NCBI GenBank assembly: GCA_023091735.1
Contig: JALKBU010000029.1
Location: forward strand, 1 to 64,000
From: Trichomonas tenax
Lineage: Eukaryota > Parabasalia > Trichomonadida > Trichomonadidae
Direction of reading: 5' to 3'
DNA length: 64,000 nt
The notes below the pieces were generated by a model. It saw nothing but the letters and a program-made list of their open reading frames with translations, had not been told where the DNA came from and searched no databases. Made by a program: the position numbers and the translations under genes. Shown here piece after piece: positions 42,857 through 53,010 of this stretch (the stretch's first letter is position 1; each line of letters starts with the position of its first letter).

Positions 42857-43765
42857 ATGCAAACAGTCAAAAGATACACAAAACTCGAAAAACTCGGAGA
42901 AGGAGGTTACGCGGCAGTATACAGGGCTAAGGACCAACTGACCGGGAACATTGTTGTGATGAAAGTCATAAGAATTGACTCCGAACAAGATGGAATTCCT
43001 TCTTTTTGCATTCGTGAGATATCGGCAATGAAAGCATTCGAACACCCGAACATCGTCAAGTGCTTGGATGTTGTCATTAGCCCTAAAAAAGTTTGTATTA
43101 TTTACGAATTCATGGATATGACCCTCCACAGGTTCCTTTGTCGTAAGTCTCCGATGGAGCCGGAGCTTGTGAGGTCATATTCCTATCAAATATTATGTGG
43201 TATCGCTTACATGCACGCGCATCACTATTTACATCGCGATATAAAGCCAGAAAACCTGTTAATCAACCGCCAAGGATTCATAAAAGTCGCAGACTTCAGT
43301 TTTTCGCGATCATTTGGAATTCCACTTACTCAAATGACACCTTTCGTAACAACTTTGTGGTACAGACCTCCAGAGATGATTTTGGGATCTACTTTCTATG
43401 ACATAGGTATCGACTCATGGAGTGCTGGCTGTGTTATAGCCGAAATGATCAAAAAGACACCTTTGTTTGTTGGCGATAGTGATCTCGATCAAGCACACGG
43501 AATTTTCAACATTTTAGGTACTCCTGATGATTACTGGCCAGAAAATTCTGCTTTGAGCAGAGATTTATTCTCTGATATCCCTCCCAAGAACATAGGCGAA
43601 GTTTTAGGAATAGATGATCCAAACTTAATAGACTTGCTTACAAAGCTGCTTGCAGTCGATCCTAGTGAAAGAATAACTGCCAGAGATGCTCTACAGCATC
43701 CATATTTTGCGAAAATTTCTCCTGGACTTCAAGCTTTAAGTCTCCCTGATCTTGAAGATCCATAA
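42857..43765 (+). CDS. Cyclin-dependent-kinase-like protein kinase with DFS in place of DFG
   Basis: 302 residues, the size of a minimal CDK. Seen: GEGGYAAVY (14-22), ATP lysine K36 (VVMKVI), a PSTAIRE-like helix IPSFCIRE (47-54) with the conserved Glu, HRDIKPENLL (126-135), ADFSFSRSFG (145-154), activation-loop Thr T161 (QMTPF), TTLWYRPPEMILG (165-177) and the CMGC arginine in VDPSERITARDAL. The cyclin-binding helix and activation Thr argue that it is a true CDK. The DFG glycine is Ser (residue 148), while the metal-binding Asp is kept; such kinases may be slower or differently regulated. It should act in cell-cycle or transcription control. Confidence 0.92.
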   Translation: MQTVKRYTKLEKLGEGGYAAVYRAKDQLTGNIVVMKVIRIDSEQDGIPSFCIREISAMKAFEHPNIVKCLDVVISPKKVCIIYEFMDMTLHRFLCRKSPMEPELVRSYSYQILCGIAYMHAHHYLHRDIKPENLLINRQGFIKVADFSFSRSFGIPLTQMTPFVTTLWYRPPEMILGSTFYDIGIDSWSAGCVIAEMIKKTPLFVGDSDLDQAHGIFNILGTPDDYWPENSALSRDLFSDIPPKNIGEVLGIDDPNLIDLLTKLLAVDPSERITARDALQHPYFAKISPGLQALSLPDLEDP

Positions 43766-43899
43766 ATCTGTCTTGTTAATATATCACTGTTTTGTTTTAT
43801 ATATACTAGTAAAATTCTGCTTTATAGCAATGTTTTCTAATGATATCTTTAGTTTTAGAAATATTATGAAAAACATGCAATAATATCATTTTTTATTTA

Positions 43900-44720
43900 T
43901 TCGTGAATGATAAATTTAATATCATTAATGATGATTAAAATGCGAATGATTGATCTGATATCATAATGAGGATGCGAATGATAATGATAGATAAATGATC
44001 AAATGTGGCTGATTGATGTCAAACCAATATCACAATGTTGAAAATACGTAATTTATTGGTGTGACATCATAATGAAGATAATCAAATTGATTAATCTCAC
44101 ATTGAAATCAGCTCCATATTCAACAAGATATTTAGCAATTTTGGGAGACTTCCTTTAAACTGCGATTGATAATGGAGATTTATAAAACAAATGCAAATTA
44201 TTAATTTCATATCATTTTGATGATGTAATGCATCCGTTCGATTTCAGGTCTGAATGAAGTTCAAATGTGAATGATTGACATCAATGAATAATAATGATAA
44301 AATGCGGCAGTTTGATATAATCTCATGATGATAAAATAAGAATGATTAATGCCATAACATAGCGATGATAAAATGTAACTAAATGATTACTGCCATGTTG
44401 ACATCATGGAGCTCCATTATCAACAAGATATTGAACAATATCGAGAGACTTCTCATCAAATGCAACCATTAGTGGAAATCTTTATCACAATTGAAACCGA
44501 ATATCAATGATAAGTGTTATATTAAAATGATAATTAAATGTGAATGATTGATCCAATTTATTTAACCAGGATAAAAGGTAAGATGCTGATTCATTTCATG
44601 TTAACATCAGCTCCATATTCAACTAGATATTGAATGATATCGAGTGACTTCATTTAAATGGCAATTGGATATCTAAATTTCATATATGAATAATGATATA
44701 ATGTGCTCAATCGATCCCAT
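43900..44720 (-). pseudogene. Remnant of ankyrin-repeat gene with linker minisatellite
   Basis: Read on the minus strand, 44598-44650, 44400-44460 and 44090-44160 give ankyrin units close to PLAIxMKSLxIIQYLVEYGADVN with stops. Between them are many copies of the reverse complement of the ATCATTCACATTTxATCATCATTATGATAT unit described at 11.8-13.5 kb. The remnant has the same structure as that locus, so the two descend from one gene family. Not functional. Confidence 0.65.
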
Positions 44721-44837
44721 ATCATAATGATATTCAAGAATAACTTCATATCCAATGGCTTGTTGACTGTCGGTGCCTTGATAATGATGTAATTGCGAGA
44801 ATATTGAAGAAGTTGTGAACTTTATAACGGCAAACCA

Positions 44838-44900
44838 CTAGTTCTTCACTGGCTAGAGGAATACCTTCATTAATATCCCTCCAAATCAGTGAAGAACTAG
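44838..44900. repeat. 14-base perfect hairpin
   Basis: CTAGTTCTTCACTG (44838-44851) and its complement (44887-44900) enclose a 35-base loop. No gene is associated. Confidence 0.55.
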
Positions 44901-46266
44901 CAGAAAACGCATTATCAATTTTAATAGCGTACAAAAATTATCAAAATTATCAAAAAATTAATTTTGCCTATAATAACCTATATCAAAAATGAAGTTAATA
45001 TAGCTATTTAAAAATTAAGCAGACATCAAAAAAGGCTTGAAAAGTGAAAAAGAAAGAAAAATATCTATTTTTATATTAATATTTCAACTTCTTTTTCTCA
45101 GCTTCCCAGAGAACAAATTATGCGGTAGTCGAGGTTTGAAAGTAATTCATAGCAATATATATATACACTTTAAATATTAGCCCAACTTCTTGAATTTCGG
45201 AAATTTTGCATAATTTAATTAATCCAATACTAATCTTAAGCATATGTAATGAATAGTAAACGTGCCGAGCTTCTATTTTGAAAATGAAAAAAAAAAATGT
45301 TATAGATCTTTAGTATCAACTACTTTGAGTTTGAAAACTGGATGGGAACAAGCTCCACTATCAAATCAAGAGTACTATCGAAAGGGTATATTTTTTGAAA
45401 AAAAATTTTTTTTTAAATCAATCTATCAATCATCATGCGGCATTCACAGCATGATATATTTGATTATGTCCTTATGTATCAAATGAAAATTTATTATTAT
45501 ATTTATAAAATTGTTAAAAACAACTGAATTATTCATCATCATTGAGGCAAATAATATGCCTTTTTAAATGCAATAATTATGTAGTTCGTTTAATGTTCAT
45601 TGATGAATAATTATTTTGATATTTAACATTTAATTTAAAGTGTATCAAACACCCTCTGAAATGCAATAATTCCGCTCAAACTGTTGAGCTGTACGCAGAC
45701 AAAGATCCGTTCGATATTTGCATATTCGATGAATATATTTTGTTGAAAAACATTATTAACGGCTTTCTCAAGAACATTCTTATTGAGCACATAAAAGCGA
45801 ATGAAATCGTAGAGGAATAATATATACAGATTAAAGATATAAATTCAATCAAAAATAAAAAAAATCAAGAAAACAAGATCTTGATTTCATAGCATCTGAT
45901 TCCCATTGAATCCTGACATAGCAACTACGAAGGAACCCGAATACACGGACACTTGAGAGAAATTTCGCTATCTCAATGTAGAATTCCGAAAGAATAAATG
46001 GCTGCAGTATAAAACAAATGAAAAACATGGAAATAAGCATATAACAAAGAATCAGCTCACAATAACAAAGAAAACTCGAAAAATATGAAAAACTTTTAAA
46101 ATAAATATAAAAATATGCATAAATCAGGATTTAAAAAAAAGAAAAATTAAATAAGGATAACAATATCAGAAAAAGTGAGCGACTTTTTCCGCTTAATTTT
46201 TTATATGACAATTGAAATGGAAACGATCACAAAGATTTTATCGGTGTTTCACTTCATTTTTAATAA
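44901..46266. other. Intergenic, AT-rich, no gene seen
   Basis: Frames at 45262-45486 (+) and 45849-46040 (-) have no domain. The strong initiator-like string before the epimerase gene lies at the end. Confidence 0.45.
46249..46261 (+). promoter_or_regulatory. Initiator-like TCACTTCATTTTT before GDP-mannose epimerase
   Basis: TCACTTCATTTTT ends 5 bases before the ATG. It fits the trichomonad initiator (TCA+1YTWY type), and the identical string precedes the aldo/keto reductase fragment at 55681-55693. It predicts a leader of 10-20 bases. Confidence 0.65.
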
Positions 46267-47340
46267 ATGTCGGAAGAAAAGATCCGAGTTTGCATTGGTG
46301 GTGGTGCAGGCTTCATCGGCAGCCACATGGGCAAGTTCCTTCGCGCTAAGGGCTACTGGGTGAGAGCCGTTGACTGGGCAGAGAACGAATTCTGGAAACC
46401 AGATGAATTCTGCGATGAATTCCTTCAGTTGGACCTTCGCACATACGAGAACTGCGCTAAGGCATCTGCTGGATGCAAGTGGGTGTTCAACTTCGCTTGC
46501 GATATGGGTGGAATGGGATTCATTCAGTCCAACCATTCAGTCATCATGTACAACAACCTTATGATCTCCTCCAACATGCTCGAGGCTGCGCGCAGGAATG
46601 GTGTCGAGAGATTCTTCTACTCTTCATCCGCATGCGTTTATCCAGAGTTCAAGCAGCTCGATGTTGACAACCCAGGACTCCCAGAGGACTGTGTCTGGCC
46701 AGCACAGCCACAAGATGGCTACGGCCTCGAGAAGCTCTGCACAGAAGAGCTCGCACAACATTATTCTAAGGACTTCCCAACGATGAAGACAAGAATCACC
46801 CGCTTCCACAACATCTATGGCCCATGGGGTATCTGGCGCGGCGGCAGAGAGAAAGCTCCAGCTGCTTTCTGCAGAAAGGCAATCTGCTCTAAGGAGAAGT
46901 TCGATATCTGGGGCGATGGCCTTCAGACCCGCTCATTCACATACATCGATGACTGCTTGGAGGGAGTTTGGAGACTCTTCAACAGTGATTGGGATAAGCC
47001 ACTCAACATTGGCTCAGAAGAAATGGTTTCCATGAACCAGCTCGCAGAGCTCGCGCTCTCTTTCGAGAACAAGAAGATGCCTCTCGTTCACGGACCAGGC
47101 CCAGAGGGTGTTAGAGGAAGGAACTCCAATAACCGCCTCATCAGGAAGGTTCTCGGCTGGGAGCCAAAGATCCCGCTCGCTGAGGGTCTCAGGAAGACAT
47201 ATGACTGGATCAAGACACAGGTTGAGAAGGAAGCGGCTGAAGGTGTCGACGTTTCTAAGTACGCGGAGTCCCATGTTGTTCATCTTAAGGATATCCCACA
47301 AATCGGAACTGTTAGAAAAGATCTTAGGGAAATCCAGTAA
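46267..47340 (+). CDS. GDP-D-mannose 3',5'-epimerase (GME-like)
   Basis: 357 residues, an extended SDR-family sugar-nucleotide epimerase. Seen: Rossmann GGGAGFIGSH (11-20), NLAADMGG-like FACDMGGMGFIQSNHSVIMYNN (77-97), catalytic Cys in SSSACVYPEFKQL (C123), YxxxK in GYGLEKL (Y152, K156), catalytic Lys in RGGREKAPAAFCRK (K196), GDGLQTRSFTYIDD and GPEGVRGRNS (substrate Arg). These match plant GME closely. GME turns GDP-D-mannose into GDP-L-galactose (and L-gulose), the entry to ascorbate and some glycans in plants. Here it may feed surface glycans. GC-rich codons suggest high expression. A near-plant enzyme in a trichomonad suggests old transfer or retention; a tree is needed. Confidence 0.93.
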   Translation: MSEEKIRVCIGGGAGFIGSHMGKFLRAKGYWVRAVDWAENEFWKPDEFCDEFLQLDLRTYENCAKASAGCKWVFNFACDMGGMGFIQSNHSVIMYNNLMISSNMLEAARRNGVERFFYSSSACVYPEFKQLDVDNPGLPEDCVWPAQPQDGYGLEKLCTEELAQHYSKDFPTMKTRITRFHNIYGPWGIWRGGREKAPAAFCRKAICSKEKFDIWGDGLQTRSFTYIDDCLEGVWRLFNSDWDKPLNIGSEEMVSMNQLAELALSFENKKMPLVHGPGPEGVRGRNSNNRLIRKVLGWEPKIPLAEGLRKTYDWIKTQVEKEAAEGVDVSKYAESHVVHLKDIPQIGTVRKDLREIQ

Positions 47341-47567
47341 ATTCTAGTAAATTTTTTTATCATTCATTAACTCTGACTCCCTTTCTATTAATTTACAACA
47401 TTATCTCTAACTCCAATTGCTCCAAAGACAGATTTCATAGTCTTATTAATACAAATCTCAAAACTGGAGATTATAATTTGTACAGTATTATATATTGGAG
47501 CTGCTGGTTCTATATTTAAGAGGACTTTAAGTTCTGAATGGAAAAATTATTTTTGTCGATTTGATTA

Positions 47568-47580
47568 TTTACGTGGCAGA
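47568..47580 (+). promoter_or_regulatory. TTTACGTGGCAGA motif upstream of LSm3
   Basis: It lies 22 bases before the ATG at 47602 and is a close match to the motif before Csl4. Confidence 0.5.
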
Positions 47581-47601
47581 TGGCCATTTTCAAAAAACAA
47601 A

Positions 47602-47856
47602 ATGAGTGATAAACCAATGCCACCGGACTATATCCGTCTTTCAATGGAAAAGTGTGTTAAGGTGAACATCAATGAAGGCCGTGAACTCACTGGTGTCCTT
47701 CATGCTTACGATGAACATTATAATATTATGCTTGGAGACGTTACAGAAAGCATTCTCGGCCTTGATCAAAATGGAGCAACTATTCCTGTTCAACAGAGGT
47801 AGATTGATCTCCTTTTCGTTCGTGGTGATCGAATTGTTTCGATTGCAACTTTGTAA
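47602..47856 (+). pseudogene. LSM3: LSm3-like RNA-binding protein gene with an in-frame TAG
   Basis: The frame encodes PPDYIRLSMEKCVKVNINEGRELTGVLHAYDEHYNIMLGDV, the Sm1 motif of LSm3 (human: LDLIRLSLDERIYVK...GRLHAYDQHLNMILGDV). It stops at TAG (47800-47802) after 66 residues. The same frame then continues IDLLFVRGDRIVSIATL to TAA at 47854-47856, which is exactly the Sm2 motif (human MLFVRGDGVVLV). A single base change (for example AAG to TAG) explains the stop. Without Sm2 the protein could not close a ring. LSm3 is part of the LSm1-7 (decay) and LSm2-8 (U6 snRNA) rings. It could be a pseudogene, readthrough or a base error. The rest is well conserved. Confidence 0.8.
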
Positions 47857-48294
47857 TCCTCAAAAATATCATATTCGTATGCATTGTAATTTGCAATGAC
47901 GAAAAAATTCGTGTTGCTGCACACTGATGATAACATCGACTGAGCAAAAGATATTTTATCAACAAACTAACAGATAGAGTTTATGTCATTGATTTCTTCA
48001 ACTTGTAGAATCCCAAGGATGATTTTACTTGTTTCACAATGAAATGTTGTTTGTTTATTTAAAAATTATGTGTCTTTAAATCGATTTCTGTGGCCCTTAA
48101 ATAAGTTACCATTAAGACTCAGAATAATATATCATGATATTTGAAATTTTTTAATATATAATTTCAAACAAAATTTAAATGAAATCTATGAAGCAGACTA
48201 TTTAAACTGTGAAACATCGAGAGGTCGTTAGATAGTTCTATTTATTAATTTATTTTTAATATAAAAAACAAATACGAGAAATGAAACATTAGAG

Positions 48295-49212
48295 TTAGAC
48301 CTTGAAAGTCAGTGAGTAACCAAACAAAGCCGTCTCAGACTTGACTAAATTTGATTTAGAATTTAATTTAACTTGAAGCCAAGGCTTTGGATCAATGATG
48401 ACATCGATATCAGTATATCCGTGGACATCAACTGAAGCACGAAGTTTTGCATTCTTTTCAATGACAATTCCTGCTTTGAGATTTCCTGTGTTCTTTAAAT
48501 TATTGTATTTTCCGTGTAAAGCTAAAGAAACAGTGTCTGTAGGTTTGGCAATACCAAGAGCATTCACCTTCTGATATAATGCATCCATTGACGCATAAAA
48601 CTCGAGGAATTTATATTTATTGAGGTATCCAAACTCAATTGAGTTCAAAATGAACGGTTTTGTATAACATTTGGCGTTCAAAAGTAAGCCAAATCTTGTG
48701 AACAATGATGCAATCACTTTTGTTTGTTTGTCGCTGAACATAATGCTTGAGAACAATCTGGTGTTTCCAATTCTCATCAGAGAACTTAGCACTGGTGTCT
48801 TATCGTAGCAAGAACTCGCTGTAAGCTTAAAACTAAAACTTTCGCTCCTAAAAATCAAATTTGTGGATGTAAATATATTGCTTGGGATGCTGTAATAGCT
48901 CCTGTCAATGAAATCTTCGGAGACAATGTTCGCTGAGAGGCCCAAATGGTTATTTTCAGAACGATAACGAATAAATGCAAGAAAACTCTTGTCACTGTAT
49001 ACGTTATAATGCGAGAACAGATTCAGGAGACGAAGTTTTCCTGTCGAATTCAGTACGTATTGCCCTTCTTGATCTCGGAAAATTTTGAAGTCCGCATAAC
49101 CATTGTTTAATCGCTTTGTGACCATTATTTGGTTGAAATTATTATCAGGGAAAAAGTTTTGGAGCTTTTGGTAAAGCTGTGAAACTGGTTTATAATATGG
49201 GAAATTAAACAT
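48295..49212 (-). CDS. Mitochondrial-type beta-barrel outer-membrane protein (porin/Tom40-like candidate)
   Basis: 305 residues, near the usual 280-350 of porin_3 proteins. There is no signal peptide or helical membrane segment, but alternating short polar/hydrophobic strands throughout, for example LHGKYNNLKNTGNLKAGIVIEKNAKLRASVDVHG. The C-terminus, FGYSLTFKV, fits the sorting signal GxxΦxΦ that directs barrels to the SAM complex. The short N-terminal segment FPYYKPVSQLYQKLQNFFPDN resembles the start of VDAC/Tom40. In trichomonads such proteins sit in the hydrogenosome outer membrane. The assignment between Tom40 and porin cannot be made here, and an unrelated beta-rich protein is not fully excluded. 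Confidence 0.65.
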   Translation of the reverse strand: MFNFPYYKPVSQLYQKLQNFFPDNNFNQIMVTKRLNNGYADFKIFRDQEGQYVLNSTGKLRLLNLFSHYNVYSDKSFLAFIRYRSENNHLGLSANIVSEDFIDRSYYSIPSNIFTSTNLIFRSESFSFKLTASSCYDKTPVLSSLMRIGNTRLFSSIMFSDKQTKVIASLFTRFGLLLNAKCYTKPFILNSIEFGYLNKYKFLEFYASMDALYQKVNALGIAKPTDTVSLALHGKYNNLKNTGNLKAGIVIEKNAKLRASVDVHGYTDIDVIIDPKPWLQVKLNSKSNLVKSETALFGYSLTFKV

Positions 49213-49234
49213 TATATTTTGACACTTTTATTTT

Positions 49235-49245
49235 ACCATGTCAAA
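49235..49245 (-). promoter_or_regulatory. Degenerate TTTGACATGGT motif upstream of the beta-barrel gene
   Basis: On the gene strand TTTGACATGGTAAAATAAAAG, about 24-34 bases before the ATG, is a weak member of the motif family. A second TGTCAAAAT follows nearer the start. Confidence 0.35.
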
Positions 49246-49463
49246 TTTTTGATTTTTGCTCTCATCAAAGAAATAGATAAGGGTATGGATGTGCGAATTG
49301 GGCACTTTTTGGCTGCGCGAACTCAACATTTTTAAGGATCGCGCGGAAGGAGCAACCCAAGGACCCTTTTTTAGGTTCAAAAACCCAAGATTAATTTTAT
49401 TTTTAATTCACAATAGTTTGCAGTGTCTCTCTTAAATTATTCATTGTAGCGAGTAATAATCCT

Positions 49464-50313
49464 TCAAACGAAAAGTGATACTTTACATGTCAGATCCGAC
49501 ATGTAAAGTGAGGTTTTAAAATTAGAGGGGTAGGTCTCAATCATAAAAAGTGACAACTATATTTTTGCCTTTTTCCTACAAGAGCGAAGTCAAGAGAGCC
49601 TGCGACTGTCTCAAAGACAGCATGAGGATGGGTCCCCATGATGTCTTTGAGACAGTCGCAGCTAATTTTTGCTACTCCAGGACGAAATAGGAATTTCAAT
49701 AATTTAGCCGATTTCGTCCTGGACGAGTTTGTAGGCATTCTTTGCACCAAATCAGACCTGATGTTATCATTTCAGGTGTGTTCTGGTGCAAAGGATGCCT
49801 ACAAACTTTATTTTTTTAAACTAATTGCAAATAATATATATCCTATTCAAATTGCATAAATGATGACCTTGGTTAATGAAAATGACATATATTTGGTTAT
49901 AATTCATTTTTATTCAATATTTTTTATTTCAAATATCACTTTCAAAATCTCTTTGTAAGAACATTTAATATGACAAATATAACCGAAAACATGCATGCTT
50001 TAAATCCACATCATCTCCTCACTTCACAGACAACTTTTGAAAATTGATACAAATATTCAAACTTTGCACCAGAACACACCTGAAATGCTAACATTAGGTC
50101 TGATTTGGTGCAAAGAATGCCTACAAACTCGTCCTGGAGTAGCAAAAACTAGCTGCAACTGTCTCAAAGACACCATGGGGACCCATCCTCATGCTGCTCT
50201 TTAAGATAGTCGCAATTATTTTTTCATGAAGTCACTTTTGGAGTCACACCCTTTTTATTATATGTCATATTCATCTGTCAAATTTGACATGTAATGCGTC
50301 GCTTTTCGTTTGA
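49464..50313. mobile_element. 850 bp foldback element with three nested hairpins and promoter-like ends
   Basis: The outer ends 49464-49492 and 50285-50313 are 29-base imperfect inverted repeats (TCAAACGAAAAG ... TTTACATGTCA). Inside are two inverted copies of one unit, 49601-49794 and 50062-50214. The left unit folds into three hairpins: 19-base perfect arms (49601-49619/49642-49660), 12-base arms (49677-49688/49711-49722) and about 23-base arms (49728-49750/49784-49806). The right copy lacks the second hairpin. There is no coding frame. It is probably a non-autonomous foldback element; its termini carry the same motif that precedes host genes. Confidence 0.7.
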
Positions 50314-50355
50314 CTTAATATTATACACAACATCTCTTAAGTTATTCATAATAAA

Positions 50356-50523
50356 ATGAGTTTTTCTCAAGAGTTTCTCGATAAATCTATGCTTTTTCTT
50401 GGCTGTTTATTATCTACCCTATTTCACAACAGGATCGCCACAGGCCTAAATGAGGAGGTGTCAGGAAATATGGAAAAAGGATTGTTGATCGAATCTCGTT
50501 GCACATATTTTTTATTTTTTTAA
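50356..50523 (+). CDS. Possible small protein next to foldback element
   Basis: The 55-codon frame begins at an ATG (MSFSQEFLDK), about 60 bases after a TGACATGTAAT motif (50285-50295). There is no known domain; its central part is fairly GC-rich compared with flanks. It may be the 5' end of a lost gene or a small gene. Kept only as a candidate. Confidence 0.25.
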   Translation: MSFSQEFLDKSMLFLGCLLSTLFHNRIATGLNEEVSGNMEKGLLIESRCTYFLFF

Positions 50524-51740
50524 GTCACTTTTAATGTTTGAATATTTTAAATATCACAAATGAAAGAAAAGATTGAATCTGTTCTTGTAGCTGTTGTATA
50601 ACATATGTAGGTAAATTGTGCATCAGGTTCAAGTCTGTAAAGATAGTTTTTTTTCTTTTTCAGTCGACGTTATGGAGTCTAAACAAATTTTTTCTGATAT
50701 CTTAAGTACTAAAATATAAATATCACTTGATCATATATTAAGAATGTCACAATATTTTTTTGTTATCTCAATAAATCAAGACAAATAAAAATGGTAAATG
50801 TTTAAAATTGACTTTTTGATTTGAAAATCAATACTATGTAAACAGGAGATATTGTAGAATGTATAATATCAGAAAATCAAAATTTGTTCTGAAATTGTTT
50901 ATTCAAAATAGAAAGAATTACCCATTTATTACAATGTAACAAATATTTTAAAAAATCAAATAATAAAATGTTTACAATAATTCTGAATGAATGCGAAACA
51001 CCAGAGAAAAGAGGTGAAATAAAAATAAACAAATTTTTAATGAAATTTCAAAAAACTGTGATTCAAGACTTTATATTATGTTGATATGATATACTTTATA
51101 AATATATTTATTCTCAATAGTTATTTTTAAAATATAAAAGCATTTTTCCGAAAATATTATGAGAAACATTTGTTTTTTTTTTGGTATCTAAGTTGTAATA
51201 ATCAATGAATAGACTCTCTATATGATACTACTAACAACAGTAATATTATTTGCATATGAATAAGTATATTTTTCATGTTTTTGAGAAAATCATCAGCAGA
51301 ATTTCGACGTTTTGTAAGAATTGGTTAATAATAAATGTGCAGGTATGCGATAAATAGCCCATATATTACGATTCATCGTTAGATTTGAATCAAATATTGT
51401 TTTTAAGGATCAGAAAATTTAGGATCAGAAATTATTAACGGCATGATATCTTTTTTATTTCTGCAATAGTCGACATGTACGAAATATTTGAGCAATCGAG
51501 AGGTAAAGTTGGTGATTGTCGCATGATTTTTTGGAAAAATGAAAATCGCATTATTGAAGATCCATTTCTTGGATAACTAATGGTATAGATGTATAGTCGT
51601 ATACGAGATAAATCATCTTGTAAATGCTTGGCTTGCAATTTCCATATGATTTTTGGGTGAACTCGGTATAGCCATCTATTAAAAAACAAATCTGATAATA
51701 TGACATGTAAATATGCTCAAAGGCAGGGGGAGGGCAGTAT
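50524..51740. other. Intergenic, very AT-rich, no gene seen
   Basis: There is no supported open frame or repeat in this 1.2 kb. Confidence 0.5.
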
Positions 51741-53010
51741 TTTTCCTTCTGCGGTGTAGTCCCGCGACCTTCATAACTTTTTATCTGATCAATATTTTTT
51801 CGATTTGAAAGTACTCTCATGTACATATTGATAGTTGTCTATCCAGTGGTATAAGTGGCACAGTCTATATATCTATCAAATCATTGATTGCATTTCAAAC
51901 CGTCCAAAAATATACGATTTCCAGCATAAATGTATGCGCTACTATGCAGCATATGATATTCTATGTGTATTATTGATTCAAATGTCTCTTATACGCTTAA
52001 AATTAAAAATGCAACTAATTCATTAATTGATTTGAGGGTGATTATACACATGAAAGTTATTGAATTTGATGGGATTTGGATTTGCAGCTGTAATAATGTA
52101 AAATTTTAGAATTTTAGATTTGGCAATGAAAAAAAAATTATGCGCTGATACACCATCTTTCCTCAGCGCTGCATATTAGTGCATACATTTATGCTGGAAA
52201 TCGTATATTTTTGGACGATTTGTAATGCAATCAATGATTTGATATATATATAGACTGTGCCACTTATACCACTGGATAGACAACTATCAATAAGTTCATG
52301 AAAGTACTTTCAAATCGAAAAATAGATTATTACAGTCTGAGGTTATCAATATGATGACAACTAAAAAAATTTAATTATTCTTCTTCCTTCTTGTATTTCT
52401 ACTGAATTATATTCTGGAATAAAGATCAAAATCTATAATTTTATTCATTTTTAAAAGATATCATAAAATATTAATTTTGACGTCTTTTTAATGAAATATT
52501 TCCTTGTTATAATATTTTTATCACCACGATCTCAACTATAATTCAAGGCTAGCAATTGTATATCTAACAAAAGCAAAATTTTGAACTGCTTTTACTTTCC
52601 AATTGAAAAATCTCATAAATAATAAAACCAAATCTAAAATTCTAAAATTTTACATTATTACAGCTGCAAATCCAAATCCCATCAAATTCAATAACTTTCA
52701 TGTGTATAATCGCCCTCAAATCAATTAATGAATTAGTTGCATTTTTAATTTTAAGCGTATAAGAGACATTTGAATCAATAATACACATAGAATATCATAT
52801 GCTGCATAGTAGCGCATACATTTATGCTGGAAATCGTATATTTTTGGACGGTTTGAAATGCAATCAATGATTTGATAGATATATAGACTGTGCCACTTAT
52901 ACCACTGGATAGACAACTATCAATATGTACATGAGAGTACTTTCAAATCGAAAAAATATTGATCAGATAAAAAGTTATGAAGGTCGCGGGACTACACCGC
53001 AGAAGGAAAA
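51741..53010. mobile_element. 1.27 kb element with 383 bp near-identical inverted arms
   Basis: The arms 51741-52123 and 52628-53010 are exact-length inverted copies with about one difference seen (T/C near 52040/52710). They begin TTTTCCTTCTGCGGTGTAGTCCCG. In the 504-base middle a third, shorter and more diverged copy (about 52170-52330) lies in the same orientation as the right arm. Identical 63-codon frames in the two arms (51835-52026 + and 52725-52916 -) are a product of the duplication and have no domain. The high identity implies recent duplication or gene conversion. Looks like a foldback or DNA transposon end pair without its enzyme. Confidence 0.75.

Noticed and set aside
51835..52916. 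Two identical 63-codon frames in opposite orientation
   Set aside because: They are the same stretch of the inverted arms; identity comes from the duplication, and the protein shows no domain.
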